A stretch of 47,828 nt of DNA from an uncultured Alphaproteobacteria bacterium (GCA_905234185.1 CAJOGC010000003.1:95453-143280); one strand, 5' to 3'. Shown: positions 8,437 to 17,960, numbered from the stretch's first letter. Numbers and translations are program-made. The notes: generated by a model not told the origin, from the letters alone.

Positions 8437-10377
8437 TTAATCGGCATCGTTATCGACACACGCACCGTACGATTTTGCAACGGCCGCATTTTCGATACAC
8501 ACACTGCCCGACACCGCGCACGCCGAACGAACCAATGTAATTGTTCCATCGATATTCGTTTTATAATTCAACGCCGCTGCTTTGCATTGATTCAAATCTG
8601 TGTATTGTGCGCACGCCAATTTCCATGACTTGCAATCAACCGCACTCGCCGTGGGCATAACTGTATCCGGCAACCGCAAATTCCATTTTACATAGAAATC
8701 TTTCAATGTATTAATCGAATGTGATTTACCATATGCAACCCGTTCAAGACCATCGCCAACACGGCAATTAATGTTATTCTTTTCAACGAACGCGGTTATT
8801 GCAGTTGCCAAACCACCGGTTCCTGCACCAATCGCGGCCCCAACCGGAACAGTTGTGCCATAGTTCGATTCTTCACCGGCCAATATTTTCACACCCTTAA
8901 ACATTGTTTCACGCGCATCAAGTTCGGCCTTATCAATTTTTTCTTCGGCACACTTTTCAACACATGTCACCCCGTCCGAAAAACAATCTGGGTATCTATT
9001 TCCAAGCATTAACGCACATTCGTTCGCGGAATTCGATTCAGCACACAATACACCCATTGCATTTTCGAATTCATTCTCTGTTGGGCAACCAGACTTATCA
9101 GAAGACAATCCATAACAATTATACTGTGGATAGCATTCCTTGCCGCGCAGATAACCGTCATATAATATAACGATTTCCTCGCATTGATCTTTATTGATGG
9201 CCGAACTTGTAATAACATTTGTGCCGGACAATCTTTCGTTCAGCAGTTTCACCTTGGTTGAATCGCTCCATATCTGTTCGCCAAGTGTTTTAACCGCAGA
9301 CGCATTATCACAACTAAACGCGCGTTTACCATGACCCGCCAAGGCACCTATTCCGGCACCGGCCAGTGTTCCACCACCAACACCGACAACCGCGGCGGTG
9401 GCTGTATCATTCAACAATGAAAATCCAAACAGATCTTTGTTGCAACTGAATGTATCACCGGCGGCGCGCCAAACTTCGGCCAATTCATCATTGCCCAACG
9501 CACCAAACAACCAACTGTTTTTAATTTGTTCATCTTTGTTATATGCTGCCACACGCAAATAGCATGTCGCCGTTGTGGCATCCCACCGCGCATAGTGTCC
9601 ACGCGCCCCATCAACCCCTGGGTTGCCGTAATTTAATTGCGCACCTTGGGGATTTGTTTTGATTAAAACGCCACCAATTTGGTTATTATAAGCACCAACG
9701 CGATTATTATACTCCGCGGTCGTTCCACCATTATTATCAACGGCGGCAAACGATGGACCAAACGTATTCACATCCAGCAACAAACAAGTATTTTCCGCCT
9801 GGTTCGGGGTCAGACCCGTTTTACGCAGGACGAAATTGTAATATTCCGGTTGAATCTTACGCGAATTGAAATCAACCCACACATCGGCAATTGTCCGATA
9901 TACCGGTTTACAATCGCGACGCACCATTGTCATACATTTTTCAACCTGGATCGAACATAATCCCATACCGTTCATAATTGCATTGCGCATGTCTTCATTG
10001 AACAAATCGTTCAGTCCCCCCGCCAAAGCACCATTGTTGATACACGACAAAACATCGTTCATACAGTTCTGAACACCGTATTCAGAATTACGAACCCCAC
10101 CGTCCGGACATTCCGGTTGGGGTTCCGGCTGGGGCTGGGGTTCCGGTTGGGGTTGTGGTTGGGGTTGTGGTGCTGGCTGTTGAATATCCGCCGTAATATT
10201 TGCCGGATTTATCGTCATAACTGGCATAGACGGCATACGCGCCGTTGACGCCCCCACGCGGCCCACCGCACGAACTTCGCCAGAACGCGGTGTTGCATCG
10301 GCAAACACCACATTAACAAACATCAATGCACCACAGCAGGCAAACGCCACACCAAACAAATTTTTTGATTTGCTCAT
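8437..10377 (-). CDS. Large exported Cys-rich protein with Pro-Gln/Glu hinge, unknown function
   Basis: 646 residues. The signal peptide is residues 1-26 (VVFA before Asp27). A hinge of alternating Pro-Gln and Pro-Glu lies at about residues 67-88. About 550 residues follow with many Cys (CMNDVLSCIN, CSIQVEKCM, CEEIVILYD, CVEKCAEE, CKSWKLAC). Two Gly/Ala-rich hydrophobic stretches (AAVVGVGGGTLAGAGIGALAG and a second around VPVGAAIGAG) look like glycine-zipper segments and may insert in a membrane. I recognise no family. The Cys pattern resembles that of the 11681-14449 protein, so both may belong to one lineage-specific envelope family. GGGGGGGA precedes the ATG. The codons for RNSEYGVQN may derive from a degenerate heptamer array. 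Confidence 0.8.
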   Translation of the reverse strand: MSKSKNLFGVAFACCGALMFVNVVFADATPRSGEVRAVGRVGASTARMPSMPVMTINPANITADIQQPAPQPQPQPQPEPQPQPEPQPECPDGGVRNSEYGVQNCMNDVLSCINNGALAGGLNDLFNEDMRNAIMNGMGLCSIQVEKCMTMVRRDCKPVYRTIADVWVDFNSRKIQPEYYNFVLRKTGLTPNQAENTCLLLDVNTFGPSFAAVDNNGGTTAEYNNRVGAYNNQIGGVLIKTNPQGAQLNYGNPGVDGARGHYARWDATTATCYLRVAAYNKDEQIKNSWLFGALGNDELAEVWRAAGDTFSCNKDLFGFSLLNDTATAAVVGVGGGTLAGAGIGALAGHGKRAFSCDNASAVKTLGEQIWSDSTKVKLLNERLSGTNVITSSAINKDQCEEIVILYDGYLRGKECYPQYNCYGLSSDKSGCPTENEFENAMGVLCAESNSANECALMLGNRYPDCFSDGVTCVEKCAEEKIDKAELDARETMFKGVKILAGEESNYGTTVPVGAAIGAGTGGLATAITAFVEKNNINCRVGDGLERVAYGKSHSINTLKDFYVKWNLRLPDTVMPTASAVDCKSWKLACAQYTDLNQCKAAALNYKTNIDGTITLVRSACAVSGSVCIENAAVAKSYGACVDNDAD

Positions 10378-10405
10378 TAAAATCCCCCCATTATTAGATG
10401 CTTAT

Positions 10406-10414
10406 ATTATATCA
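10406..10414 (-). promoter_or_regulatory. Extended -10 element for the 8437-10377 gene
   Basis: Minus strand TG-A-TATAAT (-10 at 10411-10406) with a T-rich upstream tract but no good -35. The 16 bases TGATATAATATAAGCA are identical to those before the 1-2616 adhesin. Confidence 0.5.
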
Positions 10415-10482
10415 CAAAAAAAGCCGAAAAAAAGTTTTTTTACGCACAACCTTGCCCCCCACCAACCCAAACCTATAAAATA

Positions 10483-10510
10483 TTGACAAAAACAATACCT
10501 TGTCTATAAT
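10483..10510 (+). promoter_or_regulatory. Consensus promoter giving a leaderless transcript
   Basis: TTGACA (10483-10488), a 16-base spacer and TATAAT (10505-10510) are both perfect consensus. Only seven bases separate the -10 from the ATG at 10518, so transcription should begin at or within a base of the start codon. Confidence 0.75.
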
Positions 10511-10517
10511 ATAAACA

Positions 10518-11603
10518 ATGTGGACACAGATACAGAATTTTTATAATTCCAACAAATACGCGATTCTTTGGACCGTGGGATATGTTGTTGTGACATGGGC
10601 CATTATGCGGTACATGTTCAACTTCGATATATTTTCTGTGACGCGTTGGCACCAGTTAATGCATGCTCATCTGCATGGATTTGCAGGATTCGTATTTGGT
10701 ATTTTGATTTTGGCCATGATTCCGCTATATGTTGCGACAACAATAGTAATTACGCGAACAAAGGCGCCACTGTTTAATCTTGGATTAAAAATCCCAGAAT
10801 TTGTAAAGACATTTTTCAAAAAGGCATTTACCCAAACACCGATGTCCGATGAACCCGAAACGGAAATAAAAAACGAATCGGATTCGGAATCCACATCAGA
10901 ACCAGAAACGAAATCTGAAACCGATTCCACACCTCCCCCCGAATCGAATCCGACCCCAATCCCCGCGACCGTCCCGGCGGAAATGCGTGTCGCATACGAA
11001 CGCGCACATGATAACATTGCCCGCACACAATCATCGGTTTTTGACCTTGGCAATATGACCCGTTCTGTATCCCCTGGCCCGGTTATCGAATCCGTATCAT
11101 CGACACAAAACGACCCGGAGATTCCTATTCCGACCGATTTCGATATTGGTGAATTTGCAAATACTATTGACGATGATATACCTGTATTTTCTGATTTAGA
11201 CCTTGACGATGAATCAGAAACGCCGGAACCAGATCCACAAACGACCGACATAAAAACCACAATCGATAGCAATGATGAAGTAATAAAATATCTGACGGCA
11301 AAATCGATCCCATACACGGTGGAAAATGATGTAGTTATCACAGATAAATTTGCGGTTGTATCACATACCGATTCGGACTTTTGGGTTGCAGATAACGAAT
11401 CGTGGTTTGCCGCCGGCAAAATAAGAAAATCACCAATCACATCGGTATTGAATGCCGCCACAACACACCATGTCACACCCGTCCTTTATTTGGGTGCCGA
11501 CAACATAATGGACATCCAAGAACTGCGTCCGCAATGGGAAGACAAAATTATTGTTATCACCAAACCGGACGAATTGGACCTGATACAGCCTATTAATCTA
11601 TAA
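10518..11603 (+). CDS. Inner-membrane protein with acidic linker and cytoplasmic domain, unknown
   Basis: 361 residues. Two membrane helices at about 13-33 and 53-77 frame a short loop containing HQLMHAHLHG. A basic stretch (KFFK type, residues 93-105) follows. Then comes a long disordered linker (about 110-255) very rich in Glu, Asp, Ser, Thr and Pro. A C-terminal domain of about 100 residues starts at NDEVIKYLTAKSIPYTVEND; it has alternating strands and helices and might be a nuclease-like or restriction-endonuclease-like fold, but that is a guess. The basic stretch after helix 2 suggests the long tail faces the cytoplasm. There is no Shine-Dalgarno, and the promoter position implies a leaderless mRNA. 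It stands alone on the plus strand between two minus-strand exported-protein genes. Confidence 0.8.
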   Translation: MWTQIQNFYNSNKYAILWTVGYVVVTWAIMRYMFNFDIFSVTRWHQLMHAHLHGFAGFVFGILILAMIPLYVATTIVITRTKAPLFNLGLKIPEFVKTFFKKAFTQTPMSDEPETEIKNESDSESTSEPETKSETDSTPPPESNPTPIPATVPAEMRVAYERAHDNIARTQSSVFDLGNMTRSVSPGPVIESVSSTQNDPEIPIPTDFDIGEFANTIDDDIPVFSDLDLDDESETPEPDPQTTDIKTTIDSNDEVIKYLTAKSIPYTVENDVVITDKFAVVSHTDSDFWVADNESWFAAGKIRKSPITSVLNAATTHHVTPVLYLGADNIMDIQELRPQWEDKIIVITKPDELDLIQPINL

Positions 11604-11680
11604 TTTGTAGTTTATGATTACAGAACGCGAACACGCAACACGGTTGATGTCACCAGGTTTTTTATTCTAACGGCTTATTT

Positions 11681-14449
11681 TTACATATTTATTTCCGTTG
11701 AATAAACAACCGGTTCACCAAACTCTGTACACGACGAACCGTGATAATTTTGACTTTCGACGACACGCGATCCCAGTGTGGGTCCACGGCCCGAAATGCG
11801 CCGCAATGTGACATCGACGCCGCCCGAGTTAAATGTCCAATCGGTTGTCTTGTTATCTGTAATCACGGATTCAGCATTTTTACACATTATTGATTCTGTG
11901 CTTAATGTGCATGTATTAGTTGGCGCCGAATATATCGCTGTGTTTGATATGCGTCCCAGCATATTGCCATATGCGTCTGTCTGGATGTATGTAGAATATC
12001 CCGACTGTTGAACCTTGGTTAACTTATCCATATCTGCCCCTGCGATTATGTATCGTGTCGCATATGCGGAATCATCTTTCCATCCCGAAGATTCTACTCC
12101 TTGGAACACATTATCAACAATTTTGGCTTCATATTTTGTACAAATCGCCGCACCATTTGATTCCGCCCATTCCACACATTCTGGTGCCCCCGATGCCATC
12201 GCCGCGCACAACACAGATTTAACATCGTCATCTTGCTTTTCCAAGGCCTCGCCGACCAATTGATTATACTTTTTGTCGTAATTGTCCCGTGCGCGTTCTA
12301 TACCAGAATTAATAATTGCCAGAACGGACGAATCCAACAAATTCGGGAATCGCGGTGATGTAATATCATCACCATCCGAATTCGAATTTTTACGAATCTG
12401 TGACATGTTCCGACCATTAATACACATATCAATCGTACTGTCCTGGGACAAAATAGCAATCTTTTGATTTATCTTATTTGACACCGATTTCAGTAATGAG
12501 ATTACGCGTTGCGCTGACGCGCTTGTTTCATCGCTTAAGTTATCTTTGTATTCTTCGATGTCTATTTCGTACTTTCTCAACTTTGTATTATTCTGTGACG
12601 CTGTTGTGTCATTTATTTTTATGTTATCAAACGAAACCAGTCCATCTATCACGTAATTACCATTTGCCTCCTTATACGACAACAACGATTCGGTTCCAAT
12701 ATAGTCATCATCATCAAACGCCTGGCATGATGATGTATCACCACACAATTCCACCATCTTGGTCGTGACGGCTTTCTGACACTGATCCAACATTGTATTA
12801 TCAATATTAAGGAATATGCCCATCACCAAATCTGATATATCCGACAAAGATTTCTTAACCCCGTTTTCTTGGCAACCGACCAACTTGTCCGCCGGACACA
12901 TTGAAATAATGCTTGCCAAATCAAGTCCAACACACCTCGTATAATCCGAACCACAACGATCTTCGGACTGCAAACATTCTTTGACTTCGCGGGTACACGA
13001 ATCGACACGCATAGACGCCAAACGCGCAACTACAAAATCCCATATCTGTGAATCTTCTGGCTTTTTTTCATCGACACCACACGCATTAAGCGGGATGCGA
13101 CAAACACTAAGCATTGTTTCAGGCCGCGTTAAACACATATCATAAGATCCACTGGGGTCGTTCAGATCAATATTATCGCGACATGCTTTCTGGAAACATG
13201 ATGATATGTTTCCAATACAACTCTGACGCGCGTTATCTTCGGCTATGATCTCTGCGGACTTAACCGTCGGCGCAATATCTTGCAAGAAAGTGTCCCACAC
13301 CTGATCTGCGGCGCGCGCACAGAACTTTGTTATACCTTCGCACAATGGTTTTTTCGCCAGTAAAGTATCATATGTTGATGCAGATATTTCGATTGTTGTT
13401 GCGGCCCCCTTAATAAAATAATTTTTCGCTTTTTTGGATGTGCTTTTGCGAACATTTGTATTATCAAACGCCGCAACAGATGCACACGCCGAAAAATCTT
13501 CACCACAACCGCCGGTTGTTTGCATACACTTTTTGAATTCTATTGTGCATTGCCCCAGGTCGTATTTATTTGCATTCCGTAATTGTTCCAGCGAAGCATC
13601 ACGCAATGCCCGTTCCGCGGTCGCCAGTTTGGTACGACTGGCGTTCTTTTGCTGCTTAAGACTGTTTTCATATGCATTGCAATCCGATTTAATCTTTTGC
13701 GCATATAGCAATTTCAACATAGAAATTTCTGCGCCACATTCCGGAATTTGGGCAACGCACAAATCAGATGCCGCGCGCTGCAACGCATCCCCTGTTTTAC
13801 CATCAAGCGTTGATTCAGAAGTCTCGAAAATATCAAACGCATCTTCGTCATCAAACGACATTGGTTTTTCCCACAAAGACAAATCTAACGATTTTCGACC
13901 CGATTGATTTATCGAATCCGCCGTTTCATCTGCAATGGATTTAGCACGGGCAATCGCTTCTTCGGCATCGGTCCCCATCTCGATTTTTTCGACCCCATAT
14001 GTCGCCATTTGATACGATTGCTGGTCTAACTTTTCTATTTCCGCCAGTATTTCGTCCAATTCGGCATTTCTGTTGCTGCACATACAACGTCCACCATTGG
14101 TATTATCCAGCATACAAAATGCATCCATACATCCGTAATATTTATTTTGGCATGCTTCATTGACCGCCGTATTTTTAGTTGCCGTCGGAATTTTAGTCCC
14201 GGAATTAATAACTTTCTGGGTTGTGGTTGCGGCGCGTGCCGCGACATTCTTGGTCGTGGTTGCACTGCGTGCAGTGACAGCGCTGCGCGATGGTGAGGTT
14301 GCCGAACGCGCATTGCGCGCACTTCTGGTGGTCGAAACTTCTGGGGCCACATTACCAGCCTGACCCCCACGCGGATTTGGTTGTTGTGCCGCCTGTGCAT
14401 TTATAACCGCCATAAAAATTAACAAGCCAGAGATTATTGATTCCCTCAT
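11681..14449 (-). CDS. Very large exported Cys-rich protein, unknown function
   Basis: 922 residues from the ATG at 14449, chosen because AGGGAA lies 7-9 bases upstream and the signal peptide MRESIISGLLIFMAVINAQA then starts correctly; a GTG at 14494 would add 15 polar residues. A basic Ala/Thr/Arg/Ser-rich low-complexity region covers about residues 22-95. The body repeats a Cys pattern roughly like C-x6-CLQ-x5-CG-x-D-x3-C: CTIEFKKCMQTTGGCGEDFSAC, CIGNISSCFQKAC, CTREVKECLQSEDRCGSDYTRC. The first block is NKYYGCMDAFCMLDN followed by RCMCSNRNAEL. Such spacing suggests repeated disulphide-bonded helical hairpins in the periplasm or on the surface. No enzymatic motif seen. No good terminator was found between its stop and the plus-strand gene ending at 11603. 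Confidence 0.8.
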   Translation of the reverse strand: MRESIISGLLIFMAVINAQAAQQPNPRGGQAGNVAPEVSTTRSARNARSATSPSRSAVTARSATTTKNVAARAATTTQKVINSGTKIPTATKNTAVNEACQNKYYGCMDAFCMLDNTNGGRCMCSNRNAELDEILAEIEKLDQQSYQMATYGVEKIEMGTDAEEAIARAKSIADETADSINQSGRKSLDLSLWEKPMSFDDEDAFDIFETSESTLDGKTGDALQRAASDLCVAQIPECGAEISMLKLLYAQKIKSDCNAYENSLKQQKNASRTKLATAERALRDASLEQLRNANKYDLGQCTIEFKKCMQTTGGCGEDFSACASVAAFDNTNVRKSTSKKAKNYFIKGAATTIEISASTYDTLLAKKPLCEGITKFCARAADQVWDTFLQDIAPTVKSAEIIAEDNARQSCIGNISSCFQKACRDNIDLNDPSGSYDMCLTRPETMLSVCRIPLNACGVDEKKPEDSQIWDFVVARLASMRVDSCTREVKECLQSEDRCGSDYTRCVGLDLASIISMCPADKLVGCQENGVKKSLSDISDLVMGIFLNIDNTMLDQCQKAVTTKMVELCGDTSSCQAFDDDDYIGTESLLSYKEANGNYVIDGLVSFDNIKINDTTASQNNTKLRKYEIDIEEYKDNLSDETSASAQRVISLLKSVSNKINQKIAILSQDSTIDMCINGRNMSQIRKNSNSDGDDITSPRFPNLLDSSVLAIINSGIERARDNYDKKYNQLVGEALEKQDDDVKSVLCAAMASGAPECVEWAESNGAAICTKYEAKIVDNVFQGVESSGWKDDSAYATRYIIAGADMDKLTKVQQSGYSTYIQTDAYGNMLGRISNTAIYSAPTNTCTLSTESIMCKNAESVITDNKTTDWTFNSGGVDVTLRRISGRGPTLGSRVVESQNYHGSSCTEFGEPVVYSTEINM

Positions 14450-14540
14450 CCGACATTCCCTATTCGTTCGTACTATTTTACCATAAAAAAGCACTTATTG
14501 AAAATATTTTTTGGGGATAAACAGAGAATTATAAAAGAAA

Positions 14541-14562
14541 AAACGGGGCAAATGCCCCGTTT
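14541..14562 (-). terminator. Terminator of the rpoA-rplQ operon
   Basis: A perfect 9-bp stem (AAACGGGGC / GCCCCGTTT) with loop AAAT starts three bases after the rplQ stop and is followed on the minus strand by a T-rich tract. Confidence 0.85.
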
Positions 14563-14564
14563 AA

Positions 14565-15125
14565 TTATTTGCCTGTTGCACGGCGTTTAACTGCAACTTC
14601 TTTTTTTGCGGTTGTTGTCTTGGCTGCCTTTGGGGCTTCCTTGGCAACTTTTGCCACCGGAGCTTTGGCCGAAGTTTTCTTCGCCACCGGTTTTTCTTCG
14701 GTTGCTGCTTCTTCCTTGGCCGGTGCCGCAACAGTTTTTGTTGTTGCTTTTTTGGCATTTTCGTCACGATCAACCAATTCGATAATCGCCATAGGTGCCG
14801 CATCACCATAGCGGAAACCAGCCTTCAGAACGCGGGTATATCCACCTGGACGTTTGGCATAACGTGGCCCCAACACAGTGAACAATTTTTTCACTGTTGC
14901 TTCGGAACCATTACCTAATTCGGATGCAATCAAACGACGATTGGCAACACTGTCGACCTTTGCGCGAGTAATCATTTTTTCGACCACCGTACGCAGGTCT
15001 TTTGCCTTTGGCAAGGTTGTTTTAATCTGTTCTTTTTCAATCAAGTTTTTCGCCAAGCCGATAAACAAAGCTTTGCGTGCATTCGTGTCGCGATTAAATG
15101 TGCGACCTGCTTTCATATGTCTCAT
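14565..15125 (-). CDS. rplQ: 50S ribosomal protein L17 with long Ala/Lys C-terminal tail
   Basis: 186 residues. Residues 1-118 are a normal bacterial L17 ([57 protein letters not shown]). The remaining ~65 residues are almost only Ala, Lys, Thr, Val, Pro and Glu, a basic disordered extension longer than in most bacteria (E. coli L17 has 127 residues). GGAG lies 7 bases before the ATG. A 214-base gap separates it from rpoA. In it the minus strand can form several hairpins, the best being TTTTCTTGC with GCAAGAAAA at 15220-15242, so a processing site or leader is possible. Confidence 0.97.
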   Translation of the reverse strand: MRHMKAGRTFNRDTNARKALFIGLAKNLIEKEQIKTTLPKAKDLRTVVEKMITRAKVDSVANRRLIASELGNGSEATVKKLFTVLGPRYAKRPGGYTRVLKAGFRYGDAAPMAIIELVDRDENAKKATTKTVAAPAKEEAATEEKPVAKKTSAKAPVAKVAKEAPKAAKTTTAKKEVAVKRRATGK

Positions 15126-15339
15126 CGATTACTCCTTTATTTTGCTTCTGCCCTGCTCTTTTTTCACAGGGATTTGTTGAGACAACGTGCCCTAAAAAAT
15201 AATTTTTCAGAAACACGAGTTTTCTTGCTGTGCGCAAGAAAATTGTCAGAACACGTCAGTCGGAAGCGTTTGGCGGTTTGCAGTGTAGTAAACCTACATA
15301 AGAACCGACAAACGCAACAACGGGCGTGTTATCACAATT

Positions 15340-16368
15340 TTATTTGTATGGGTCTTCATACTTCTTGGCCAATTCGGCGATATTTTCCGGTGGCCACCCA
15401 GGGACATCCATCCCCAGACCCAAACCCATTGCTTCCAATTGAGCCTTGATTTCATTCAAAGACTTACGGCCAAAGTTTGGTGTCTTTAACATATCGGCCT
15501 CGGTCTTTTGGACCAATTCGCCCAACCAGTTAATCTTGTCGTTCTTCAAACAATTGTTCGCACGAACAGACAATTCCAATTCATCGACATGTTTTAACAA
15601 TTTCGGATCGAATGGCAACGCGTCTTTGGCCTTTTCTTCTTCGGCCGGTGCGTTGATTTGTGCCGGATCTTCGAAATTAATAAAGACAACCAATTGGTCG
15701 GTCAAGATACGCGCCGCAAAGGCAATTGCATCTTCGGGTGCGACACTGCCGTTTGTTTTAACTGTCAATTCCAATTTATCATAATCTGTGGATTGACCGA
15801 CACGCGTTTGCGTCACGGTGCTTGCCACATTCAGAATTGGCGAATAGATTGAATCAACCGGAATAACACCCAATGGCAAATCGGCGGCATTTTGTGATGC
15901 TGGAACATAACCACGTCCTGTTCCCAATGTGATTTCCATATCAAAATTTGCGCCCTTGTCCAGTGTGCAGATTTCAACATCTTTGTTCATGACTTCAACA
16001 CCACCAGATGTTTCGATCATACCCGCGGTGACGACGGCTGGGCCCTTTACTTTCAAATAAGCCTTGTGCTGACCTTCGGTCAAAGCCTTGAAATAAACGC
16101 CCTTCATATTCAAGATAATATCGGTCACATCTTCGCGGCAACCTGGGACGCTGCTAAATTCGTGTTGAACGCCGTCGATTTTAATATATATTGGCGCGCA
16201 CCCCTGTAACGACGACAACAGCACACGACGCAATGCCGTCCCCAGCGTTAAACCAAAACCCTTTTCCAACGGTTCCGCAACCAATGTCGCAGTATTTGGA
16301 TTGTTTTCATCGACCACGATATTAAGTTTCTTTGGCTTAATAAGGGTCATCCAGTTTTTTTCAATCAT
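15340..16368 (-). CDS. rpoA: DNA-directed RNA polymerase subunit alpha
   Basis: 342 residues against 329 in E. coli and about 338 in alphaproteobacteria. The start [15 protein letters not shown] matches the alphaproteobacterial form, and AAGGAAAAAAT precedes the ATG. The N-terminal dimerisation domain is seen in [23 protein letters not shown] charged linker ([17 protein letters not shown]) near 245-262 is followed by the C-terminal domain ([47 protein letters not shown]), which contacts UP elements and activators. Unlike the usual rpsK-rpoA linkage, a terminator, a hydrolase gene and an opposite-strand gene lie between them here, and rpoA has its own promoter. Confidence 0.98.
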   Translation of the reverse strand: MIEKNWMTLIKPKKLNIVVDENNPNTATLVAEPLEKGFGLTLGTALRRVLLSSLQGCAPIYIKIDGVQHEFSSVPGCREDVTDIILNMKGVYFKALTEGQHKAYLKVKGPAVVTAGMIETSGGVEVMNKDVEICTLDKGANFDMEITLGTGRGYVPASQNAADLPLGVIPVDSIYSPILNVASTVTQTRVGQSTDYDKLELTVKTNGSVAPEDAIAFAARILTDQLVVFINFEDPAQINAPAEEEKAKDALPFDPKLLKHVDELELSVRANNCLKNDKINWLGELVQKTEADMLKTPNFGRKSLNEIKAQLEAMGLGLGMDVPGWPPENIAELAKKYEDPYK

Positions 16369-16437
16369 ATTTTTTCCTTTATGGCTTAGTTTATTATTTT
16401 CACCAAATTGCGCCCAAACCCCTTGTGCGCGTGCGAT

Positions 16438-16466
16438 ATTTTATATTACGAATAACCACTTGTCAA
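16438..16466 (-). promoter_or_regulatory. Promoter of rpoA-rplQ
   Basis: Minus strand TTGACA (16466-16461), a 17-base spacer and TAAAAT (16443-16438). The start near 16431 leaves a leader of about 60 bases before rpoA. Confidence 0.7.
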
Positions 16467-16527
16467 TATTTTATTACTTTTTCGACACACACACCAGATG
16501 GACATATTTTTATTTTCGTCAAAAAAC

Positions 16528-16556
16528 TTGACAATTGACATTTTGTGTCCTAAGAT
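16528..16556 (+). promoter_or_regulatory. Promoter of the 16588-16950 exported protein
   Basis: TTGACA (16528-16533), a 17-base spacer and TAAGAT (16551-16556). It diverges from the rpoA promoter, whose -35 lies about 60 bases away. Confidence 0.7.
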
Positions 16557-16587
16557 TCGTACCAATCCAACCAAAAGGAATAAAAAC

Positions 16588-16950
16588 ATGAAAAAAACGA
16601 TTTTATTTGGTGCAATTGCCTGCGTTATCTGTGCGCCTATTTATGCATCTGATGGTGGTGTATATGGCGATTATAGCACGGAAATGCGCACAACAGCCGA
16701 AGATTTTGTTCGCATTGAACATGTGGCCCAACCAACTGTTGTAAAAACAGATGTGAAACCAGCATGCACAAAGTGCAACAAATGTTCAGCCAAAGTTTGT
16801 GGCGAACCGTTTGAACGCGTTGTGAACCGTGAATACTTTGTTCGTGAAACGGTCCAAACCTATAAACCCGTTATTCACTATGTTCCGGCGGGTTCATATA
16901 CCACGATGCGTGCGGTTGAAACACCGAAATGCACCAAGTGTGGTTTTTAA
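16588..16950 (+). CDS. Small exported Cys-rich protein, unknown function
   Basis: 120 residues from the ATG at 16588, chosen for AAGGAAT 8-13 bases upstream and the immediate signal peptide (residues 1-20, cleavage after PIYA). The mature part has CTKCNKCSAKVCGEPF near residues 52-67 and ends in CTKCGF: CxxC pairs that could bind metal or form disulphides. Between them is a Tyr/Val-rich beta-like stretch. The Cys cluster resembles the Cys/Pro stretch of the OmpA lipoprotein at 4523-6013 (CKVKPCPEP), but no family is recognised. It is a lone plus-strand gene inside the ribosomal cluster, with its own promoter and terminator. Confidence 0.85.
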   Translation: MKKTILFGAIACVICAPIYASDGGVYGDYSTEMRTTAEDFVRIEHVAQPTVVKTDVKPACTKCNKCSAKVCGEPFERVVNREYFVRETVQTYKPVIHYVPAGSYTTMRAVETPKCTKCGF

Positions 16951-16972
16951 TCGCTAAAAAGTTTGCGCTAAG

Positions 16973-16999
16973 AAAAACCGCCCAAATGGGCGGTTTTTT
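16973..16999. terminator. Bidirectional terminator between convergent genes
   Basis: An 11-bp stem (AAAAACCGCCC / GGGCGGTTTTT) with loop AAAT has a T-run on both strands. It lies between the 16588-16950 gene and the convergent hydrolase gene and touches the hydrolase stop codon. Confidence 0.9.
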
Positions 17000-17951
17000 A
17001 TTTTACCTTTTTTGTTCTGACACGAATGCGTTGGGATTGTATAAGTCGCAGTACCGCATCCCAGTCGTTATGCTGGCCAATAAAAGAATGCCGACTGTTC
17101 GGGAACTCGACAAACGTCACTTTATTTTTGTCAGAGTATTCCTGTGTACTTTTACAAACATTACGCAAATATTCCGGTGGTGACTTTTTGTCCTTGCCCC
17201 CCGCGACTAATGTGATTGGTATATTATACTGTGCGATTAAATCGGGCCGTGGTTTAAGATTATACAAGTCATCATATACGCGCGGATAAACCGAAATATA
17301 CCTTACTTTTTCACAGGCATATATATCATGCGGGCTAACCAATCCAATTGGTTTATTATAAAAATCATCATAGGACAAATCCGGCCATTGGCGTTGTTTC
17401 ACAAATTGTTGCGAAAAATTGCACCAGTCTTTGTCGACAAATGGCGCAAACATAATCGCTGCGGAAAAATCAACCGGCTTGTTTTGCGCGATGTGCCGAT
17501 TAAACACTTCCATTGTTCCCATTCCGCCCAACGAATGCCCGACCACACATGTCCATTGTCCGACCGACATTTTAGCAACGATTTCCAATCCCGCGTCCAT
17601 TAGGTCGACAAATTCTGGCACGGTGTTTTTTGCCGCCATATCGGCATCGATTGTATCTTGGAAATCGCCAAAGAAGGAATCTATGGCATATATATTAAGT
17701 TTGTGTTTCAACGCCCAATATGTCACCGCACACATCATAGGTTCAATTTCAGTATTACTAACGAACCCCGGAACCAACACCAGGTTGCCGAATGGTTTTA
17801 CATCACGAACCTCAAAAAGCGTTATATGTCCAACATTTGCAATTTCGGTTTTGGACGAAAAATCCATTTTCCACGCAAACGATTGCTCTTTAAGCTGCTT
17901 CAGTTCATCGGCATAATCTTTTGGAAAGAAAAAATCTTTCAATGGTTTCAT
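16998..17951 (-). CDS. Alpha/beta-hydrolase (lipase/esterase-like), substrate unknown
   Basis: 317 residues. The nucleophile elbow GHSLGG carries Ser140, Asp254 lies in VAGGKDKKSPPE and His288 in NSRHSF, a complete Ser-Asp-His triad in the expected order. LVLVPGFVSN near residue 58 resembles the oxyanion-hole strand. No signal peptide, so cytoplasmic. The substrate cannot be told from sequence; monoglyceride lipase-like or lysophospholipase-like enzymes are the nearest type. The gene sits where rpsK and rpoA would normally be adjacent, after the rpsK terminator, with its own weak promoter. No good ribosome-binding site, but MKPLKDFFFPKDY is the only sensible start. Confidence 0.88.
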   Translation of the reverse strand: MKPLKDFFFPKDYADELKQLKEQSFAWKMDFSSKTEIANVGHITLFEVRDVKPFGNLVLVPGFVSNTEIEPMMCAVTYWALKHKLNIYAIDSFFGDFQDTIDADMAAKNTVPEFVDLMDAGLEIVAKMSVGQWTCVVGHSLGGMGTMEVFNRHIAQNKPVDFSAAIMFAPFVDKDWCNFSQQFVKQRQWPDLSYDDFYNKPIGLVSPHDIYACEKVRYISVYPRVYDDLYNLKPRPDLIAQYNIPITLVAGGKDKKSPPEYLRNVCKSTQEYSDKNKVTFVEFPNSRHSFIGQHNDWDAVLRLIQSQRIRVRTKKVK

Positions 17952-17960
17952 TGCCCGGAA

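Noticed and set aside
8211..8540. Plus-strand open frame downstream of lptB
   Set aside because: It runs into the exported-protein gene on the other strand, crosses the terminator hairpin, and its composition (Arg/His/Thr-rich) is that of repeats.
15126..15339. A gene in the rpoA-rplQ gap
   Set aside because: No ORF with a ribosome-binding site; only hairpins in the rplQ leader.
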